Assembly: GCA_963931865.1 (NCBI GenBank)
Contig: OZ007515.1
Span: forward strand, 5,392,493 to 5,456,492
From: Axinella damicornis
Lineage: Eukaryota; Porifera; Demospongiae; Axinellida; Axinellidae
Reading direction: 5' to 3'
DNA length: 64,000 nucleotides
Shown here: piece after piece, positions 58,353-64,000 of the stretch
Numbering within the stretch: the stretch's first letter is position 1
Layout of the letters: every line of letters starts with the position of its first letter
The notes under the pieces: generated by a model
Told to the model about the DNA's origin: nothing
The model's database searches: none
Seen by the model: only the letters and a program-made list of their open reading frames with translations
Made by a program: the position numbers and the translations under genes

Positions 58353-58426
58353 CTAGCCTCGTTCCCAGGCCGTTTTGGGAGGGAGAAACGTTTCTCCCTC
58401 CCAAAACAGCCTGGGAATGAGGCTAG
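58353..58426. mobile_element. Foldback MITE, sister of 13656-13728
   Basis: CTAGCCTCGTTCCCAGGC / GCCTGGGAATGAGGCTAG ends around GGGAGGGAGAAACGTTTCTCCCTCCC. Same insertion site as in unit 2. Confidence 0.7.
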
Positions 58427-58685
58427 CACAGAACACAGTGTTGTGGATACCCGGCTCAGGCCTTCTCACAGTTGCTGAGAAGCACACCATTCTATATATG
58501 CTTGAGTAGAGTTGGGGGCCCCTCGACACCCTGCACTTATACTCTATATAATTATGACCAGGTTGTCCAAGTAGGCTCAGCCTCCAGCTTCATGAGCAGT
58601 GATGAAAAGATTTAAAGCTGCAGGGACTCAATTGGGAACCATATACCACATAGCTTAGCTGCTATCAACCTACATCGTTTCACCA

Positions 58686-58890
58686 CCTTGAATTGTAGCA
58701 CCTCCACAGGAGAGCCTCGCAAACCAAACAATCCCATTAGCTCTGTAATATCTAGGGCAAGTGGTCAAGGTTATAGTTCTCTCATGGCCATACACAGAAT
58801 TAAGGTTACAGTATAATTGTTTTTTGAGCATGTTACTAGTCCCTCTTTCACGTTTGCAACTCAGAAATAGCTTTCAGTAATTGCCAAAAG
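58686..58890 (-). pseudogene. Partial copy of the RABGGTA terminal exon and adjoining intron
   Basis: Matches 60707-60900: exon bases to the acceptor (CTTGCCCTAG/ATATTACAGAGCTAA on the minus strand) and ~120 bases of intron. The exon is cut off in the middle by unit-tail sequence at ~58690. Confidence 0.7.
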
Positions 58891-60629
58891 CTATTTAGGG
58901 GGCCTGGACCATCCCACATAGGTTCTGCTAAATCTACCAATGTGACTACTATGCCATTATATGAGATACCAGTATACCTCCACTAGGTTCTGCACCAGTG
59001 CATTTCTAACTACTACAAATCTATACCTGACCCTAGTACAGCTATACTATTATGACTCAGCCAATCCCAGTACACACTGTGGGTAATGTATAGCTAATTA
59101 ATATTATGCACAACTACTTCTACTATTGTGGCACATCTGATCCCAGTACATCCCTGGACTGTTTTCCTCTGATATCACTTCCTGTGTACTAGCAACATTG
59201 CCATTTTTCTCCTAGAATGTACTGTATTAAGCAGATCTGGCACAGTTTTAATATCCTTTTGTTAAGTGCATGATAGTTAGTTCGTTAGTTAGTTAGTTAG
59301 TTAGTTATTGACGTGGATATTGGTCCGGCAGGAAGTGCATACTTTAGGCATAGGTACATGTACTGGAAACACAGTCACACACATCTAGAACCAGTGCCCT
59401 GGCCCTAACCCATCGCTCAACTTCCTGCCAGACCAATAACAACCACTAGTCTTGTAAATAATCATTTTTAACAGGAAGAAGTCTTAATTGCTGCATGGTC
59501 TGACAGGGAGTCCTGCATACAAGTGCATGAAACCTAGCCAGTATAGATGCATCCACATTCTGCACACAGCATTCATGTCAACAGGAAATAAGTGCATGCA
59601 CATGCAGTGCTTGTGTGGTACAGCTGATACGTATGACACTGCACCATCATAATAATACCAAACCACCGTCCAATAATGAATTTTAATAGTTAGCTCAGTG
59701 CATGAGGACCATGGGTAATGCACACTAACGTTAGTTTGTATTATCCATGGTGAGGACTCCCCATGCAGTCATGGCCCCAGTTAACAGCAGTGTTCTGATC
59801 TGAGTGATTTCTCAATTTACTGGGAAGAACCTAGAGCGAGTGCGGCAGTGTCTGGACAGTGAGGGGGTATCCTGGATGCCCGGCTCAGGCCTTCTCAACA
59901 CCCTGCACTTACTCTATTATGACCAGGTTTGTCCAAGTAGGCTCGGCCTCCAGCTTCATGAGCAGTGCATGATGAAAAGCAAAGCTGCAAGGACTCGATT
60001 GGGAACCATATACCACATAGCTATCAACCTACATCCTTTCACCACCTTGAGGAGCTTTAGTAAAGGTGGTTTAGGCAAAACATCAGCATGTTTTGCCTGA
60101 ACCACCTACATTAAAGGAAAATTACTTAGTGAGCCAGTCAATTGAGATTTGACTATATACTAGCAAGTTGCATGTATTACCATCAAACAAAGGTCCATTA
60201 TACACACCCTGGAGTGGTGAAAAATTCTGATGGCCCTCACACATGCAAGCTGCATGGCTCAATCCCGCTGAAAATTAATTTATCTAGTAAAGATCCATGC
60301 ACAGACCCTGTATCCATAATGGATTCCATACAAATTTCACGTTCCGTCATGATTGTATCAATCATGTACACATGCACCCCTTATAATGCTGACACAGTGG
60401 CCTCGTTCTCACACTTCCAGTTTTTGATCACTTGCAGTATCAATGCAAAAACCAGAGGTGTATAGAAGGCCTGTGAATGAGGCTACATAATTATGGCTCA
60501 TATCCTGCGTACTTTACCTGACAGTATGCATAATCGTGTACATGATTCTAACTGTCCCACTGCATGGATGTAATCCTTATACCATGCATTGGCAAGTGAT
60601 CAAACGTCAACATGTTAGCACACTCAAGA
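58891..60629. other. Unit 6 tail, second part, up to RABGGTA
   Basis: 58900-59215 is unique. From 59220 a second copy of the unit tail begins (GCAGATCTGGCACAGTTTTAATATCC, (TTAG)n, micro-element at 59710-59749). An inverted repeat is at about 60060-60112 and a foldback at 60402-60485. This is the 3' flank of RABGGTA. No gene. Confidence 0.5.
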
Positions 60630-63294
60630 TCAGCTGCAGGTGGTCAAGTGAGGAACTATGTCCATCAGCTTTTCTCTGAGTCCCTCTATCCGGCACACAG
60701 GGTTACCCTCCAATCGTAGCACCTCCACAGGCGAGCCACGCAAACCAAACAATCCCTTTAGCTCTGTAATATCTAGGGCAAGTGGTCAAGGTTATACTCT
60801 CATGGCCATACACAAAAGGTTACAGTATTGTTTTTTGAGCCTGTAGCTAGTCCCTCTTTCAAGTCAGCAGCTCAGAAATAGTTTTCAAAAGGTATTTGGG
60901 GGGCTTAAAAGCTCACTAATTTAGAAGTGTGGTAGCAGAAATGGATGGCCTACTCAAACCCAAGATAATCTAACTAACTACCTCATACAGGACATTCAAT
61001 GTGACAATCATGGCAATCCAACAATGTTGATTAATTGATACACAGGAAGTGAGGAAACTGAGACTACAGGATACTATTTTTCCTGAGAGACAGCACTCTC
61101 AGATCCGGCATCTCCGCCAGCTCCTCAGGAAGCACCTCCAGCTGGTTTCCATCCAAGCACAGTGTGTGTGTACAGCAGAGGTGCTGCACACCATGCAGGC
61201 TGGCAAGCTGGTTGTTGGCGAGGGAAATCTCCCTGAACAGCAGCATGTGCTCAGTGTGGTACAGGCGGGAGAGACCCTACATGATTGTGTGAGTGCAAGA
61301 GAAGAACGATCCAGTACATTACGTACTGTATGTGACAGTGGCCTGAGAGAATCCATGGAAATATTATCATAGTGGTTATGAAGCCGAAAGTACATTATGA
61401 TGAATGGGAGAAGGCAAATTCCATTTGTACTAATAACAGTGATCTGATGCTCACTGGCTATAATTGGGGCGAGCCTGAGCGAGCCCCACATAGACGTAAA
61501 ACAACATAAACCGTGTCTGTATGTCTGTATGTCTGTATGTATGTGTACGTCGTACCGTAAATAAACGCTTATGCAAATAACTAAAAGCTCCTTGCGTCAT
61601 GATAAATTTACACATGCTCGCTCAACAACAAAGCTAAATTATATCACCCAGCGATTATTTAGCTGAAGCACGAATCGTGAACTGTGCACTCCTTGGATGG
61701 CTACAACAGGGACGGAGACCACTCATGAGTCTACCTCTTCAATGGCTACAGCGATGGGCACTACTGCACGGCTGTGAGAGTGTGACTTCTTCTGTGACTG
61801 ATCTAGCTAGCTACAAGTTCACTGACTTGCGGCTGCACGGTTGCTCACTATGTTGAAGTCACTCGTAGACCTAGCTACCTCTGCTCTTCAATGGCTACAG
61901 TCATGGGAGCTACTGCATAGTGAAAGAAGGCAGCAAGAGTGCTTTCATCTGCTCGTGCCGCATGTACGTATACATCATGTACTGTCCATACAGTTCTTGT
62001 GCTGGAATTCTATAGCCTGAGGTTGAGTTACATTCAAATGACAGTGATATGCATGCTGCATATGCACGCACTCGCTCAGGCTCGCCCCACAATGTTATGC
62101 ATTCTGCTAGCATAGAGTTGTTCCAAGGCCATGCGAGAGTAGCCTGGGAACAAGACTAGTACTGAAACATGTACCTTGTTTGAGAGGTCCAGAGTTTCAC
62201 TGGATCCCCCAAATTCCTTCAGTAACTCCTTCAGAGATTGTTCTATCTGAAACTTACTCACTAAGTAGGAAGAGAGGATACAGAGAGTGCTATTGGTCAA
62301 TCCTGGGATTGTGTTGTGTTATGCTGCTAAGAATACACAAACAATATGCCCCAGTAATGGAAGCACACGTATACTGCTTCGGAGGATAACCAATTTTGGC
62401 TACCGCATTTCTGCGATCAAATGCTGTGGCTACTATTCATTTCATCATGCGATTTACTGCGGCTACTATTTGAGGGTGGCCACTAATCAAAGGCGGCGTT
62501 TAACTCAGCACAAACAAGGAAGCGAGGAAACAGATTGGAGCACCATGTATGCACCAAGAAGTTTTGTTTCAGCCCTGGGCCGTGCAGTACCATCATAATC
62601 CCAACAAAACGGTAGGAAATGCCAAAGCCATTACTGTTGCAAAAGATTTTGCCAGTCACATGTCGCTCACCCCCCGTACCTTGACTTCAAACATTCTTAG
62701 ACACCACTCGGGGAATATGACCAACAATCTGTTCTCCTCTCTTGACGGTCACAGCCAAACAGTCACGGTCCTCGAGGGCTAGACAAAGCGCTTCAATCAA
62801 TCAGCAATACTAGCCACGGCTACTAAACAAGGGCGGCGTTTGTTATGTTCAGCCCTTCTGGAGGTGCGGCTATTATTCAAGGGCGGCCACTAATCAAGTG
62901 CGGCACTTGATGCGGCACTTGATATAGAAATCAGAAGGTCTCACTTGGCATCATCCAGACTGGAAGTGAAAGCTAAATTACTATCTACGAGTACAACAGT
63001 GTACATGGCCAAATGAGGTTGTACTGATTATGCCATCACATTGCTAAACTAGATGATGTCATCATGCAAGCATCATTGCCTGCCAGTAAGCAATAATCTT
63101 TCTCTCAAGATCAGACCACAGCCCATCAAGGTGGACAAGTCGACACTTCATTCAACACTACTCACACAGGTCCTTGTAGTACCCCTGTCTGTAGGGATCC
63201 ACCGTTACAAGCTTCTTGAGTATCTCTGTGACTGCACTGCAGTATTGCTGGGCATCCAGGGCCTGCATCAGGAACTGTGTGGTCAGCAGACACC
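60630..63294 (-). CDS. RABGGTA: Rab geranylgeranyltransferase alpha subunit, 3' four exons (partial)
   Basis: Minus-strand exons at 63294-63166, 62260-62175, 61276-61075 and 60772-60630. All have AG/GT borders and agreeing phases (2/1, 2/0, 0/1, 1/stop). The first encodes CLLTTQFLMQALDAQQYCSA...VTVDPYRQGYYKDL; its split first codon (T/GG) restores the W of the family's WCLLT. The second gives SKFQIEQSLKELL...ETLDLSNK. The third is a leucine-rich repeat (FREISLANNQLASL, GNQLEVLPEELAEM, LRVLSLRKN). The fourth ends VLRLEGNPVCRIEGL...MDIVPHLTTCS-stop. This order matches the C-terminal end of the RabGGTase alpha subunit, which with the beta subunit prenylates Rab GTPases in the cytosol. The catalytic-partner helical repeats lie beyond the window edge. 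The C-terminal repeat is usually dispensable for catalysis in other species. Confidence 0.85.
61466..62088. mobile_element. 623-bp inverted-repeat element in a RABGGTA intron
   Basis: GGGGCGAGCCTGAGCGAG at the left end and CTCGCTCAGGCTCGCCCC at the right end, 18 bp perfect. It includes an (ATGTCTGT)n stretch near 61515-61545. No transposase ORF and no clear target duplication. Lies in the intron between the second and third exons. Confidence 0.7.
62380..62935. repeat. Element with GGCGGCTACTAATCAAGG-type flanking repeats
   Basis: Both sides carry degenerate repeats of the form GGCTACTATT(C/T)... GGCGGCCACTAATCAA (about 62400-62500 and 62810-62905). The ~300 bases between have a short ORF (62549-62782) with no recognisable domain. 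Probably a decayed DNA transposon in the RABGGTA intron. Confidence 0.4.
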
Positions 63295-63401
63295 CTGGTG
63301 GAGGGAGGGGAGGGAGGTGGGGAGGCATGAGTGTGTGAGAGAGATTGGGCAGAGCATTGGCTTCAACATGAGGACCGTAACAGAAGAGTTAAATGTTTCA
63401 G

Positions 63402-63499
63402 TGAGAGCAGAGTTGCCTGTTATTGGGAGGTAGGTTAATTGTGATGGTGTACACCATCACAATTAAACCTACCTCCCAATAACAGGCAACTCTGCTCTC
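63402..63499. mobile_element. Foldback element of ~98 bp
   Basis: GAGAGCAGAGTTGCCTGTTA...GTGATGGTGT meets its reverse complement ACACCATCAC...AACAGGCAACTCTGCTCTC with one extra base. CAGT borders both sides (possible short target duplication). It lies upstream of the first visible RABGGTA exon. Confidence 0.7.
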
Positions 63500-64000
63500 A
63501 GTTGTGCATCCAAGTTGTCCTTAAATAGTAGTTTGAAGAGAACTTTCAGGTTGCTACACTATTTAGCACTGTAAATTTCGCCATAATATTATGTCCGTAA
63601 GGCAGAATGGAATAAGTGGGGACAGGAGAGGAAGAAAAACGACGACCAGTGTGGGTATGTCAGTACGTCAGTTTAAATTTTGACAAGGGTAAATAGGAGG
63701 CCTTGTGGTACAACCTTTGACACAAAGCCTGTATCATAATGCACCATACTGTCCCTAAACAACATCACCCAGACTACTTGACCTACCCGGCCTCCTTGAA
63801 GGTGCAGAAGATTTGGACACACACAATTAAATATGCTGATCTATTTTTTCCCCATACACAAATAAAGGAAGTGAAACGGAGAAAGGGGGGGGGGGGGAAG
63901 AAGGAATGGCCGGGGGAAAGGAGAGGACGGAGGAGGAGAACAGGGGAGGGAGGAGAGGAAAGAGGAGGAGAAATATGACCAAGAGAGAGGAAAGAGAGGA
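63500..64000. other. Right edge, no gene seen
   Basis: Presumably RABGGTA intron or upstream sequence. A purine-rich GA/GGGG stretch fills 63865-64000. I see no exon that I can support. Confidence 0.4.

Larger units (their letters stand above)
56286..58685. other. Unit 6 tail, first part
   Basis: Tudor-like remnant (56800-57190), the longest minisatellite (57265-57370), (TTAG)n near 58026 and the foldback at 58353-58426. The intact site GGTGACTTAACCATGAG (57706-57722) is the empty target of the TTAA element at 12926. Confidence 0.5.

Noticed and set aside
62549..62782. Possible exon of RABGGTA or another gene
   Set aside because: No similarity to the missing RABGGTA part, no phase match, and it sits between repeats of a likely DNA element.

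Overview
The window is eukaryotic nuclear DNA, most likely from an invertebrate animal. The evidence is spliced genes with GT/AG introns, TATA-box promoters, apurinic-endonuclease-type LINEs, a tRNA-derived SINE, many small inverted-repeat elements, and exons of two animal-type housekeeping genes (RABGGTA and a DNAJA2-like Hsp40). The base composition and the abundance of TAGCTAGC and GTACATGT words remind me of demosponge genomes. That is an impression, not a proof.

The main content is a tandem array of one intronless gene family on the + strand, encoding 312-331 residue proteins with eight predicted membrane segments arranged as two similar four-segment halves. I do not recognise the family. 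Two subfamilies alternate. Type A (318-320 aa; ATG at 337, 8279, 51873 and a frameshifted copy at 30421) has a TATA-like box 88 bp before ATG in the copies at 337 and 51873. Type B (322-331 aa; ATG at 2718, 36030, 46008, 55305 and a broken copy at 10517) has TATAAAG 56-59 bp before ATG. There is also an A/B fusion (19826), a 5' B fragment (35643) and a 3' fragment (13814). The membrane segments and cytosolic loops are nearly invariant. Most length and sequence changes fall in the four loops predicted to lie on the same, non-cytosolic side. This is the best candidate for an undescribed system.

Each repeat unit reads A gene, ~1.4-2.5 kb spacer, B gene, then a 3-5 kb tail. Tails carry a convergent minus-strand two-exon remnant (acidic exon plus Tudor-like terminal exon), a ~23-bp minisatellite, (TTAG)n, a 40-bp palindromic micro-element, a decayed copy of the B promoter, and an old LINE reverse-transcriptase relic leading into the next A promoter. 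Comparing units gives empty sites for many insertions and shows two micro-inversions.

Younger mobile DNA sits on top: a 5.1-kb LINE at 24012-29135 whose ORF1 is split by a nested 1.1-kb element with an (AAT)n tail; a 5'-truncated LINE with intact ORF2 at 41511-44549; a shorter LINE fragment at 17299-18656; a 2.35-kb DNA transposon with ~0.4-kb terminal inverted repeats at 31911-34262; a SINE at 23320-23612; and a TTAA-flanked foldback at 12926-13035. An isolated DNAJA2-like terminal exon lies at 40396-40532.

The right edge (60630-63294, minus strand) is the 3' part of a RABGGTA gene (Rab geranylgeranyltransferase alpha) with four phase-consistent exons. Pieces of its last exon and 3' flank are also found inside the array, so the array appears to have grown next to this gene. 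Between 61.5 and 63.5 kb there are MITE-like insertions. The last 500 bases show no gene I can support.
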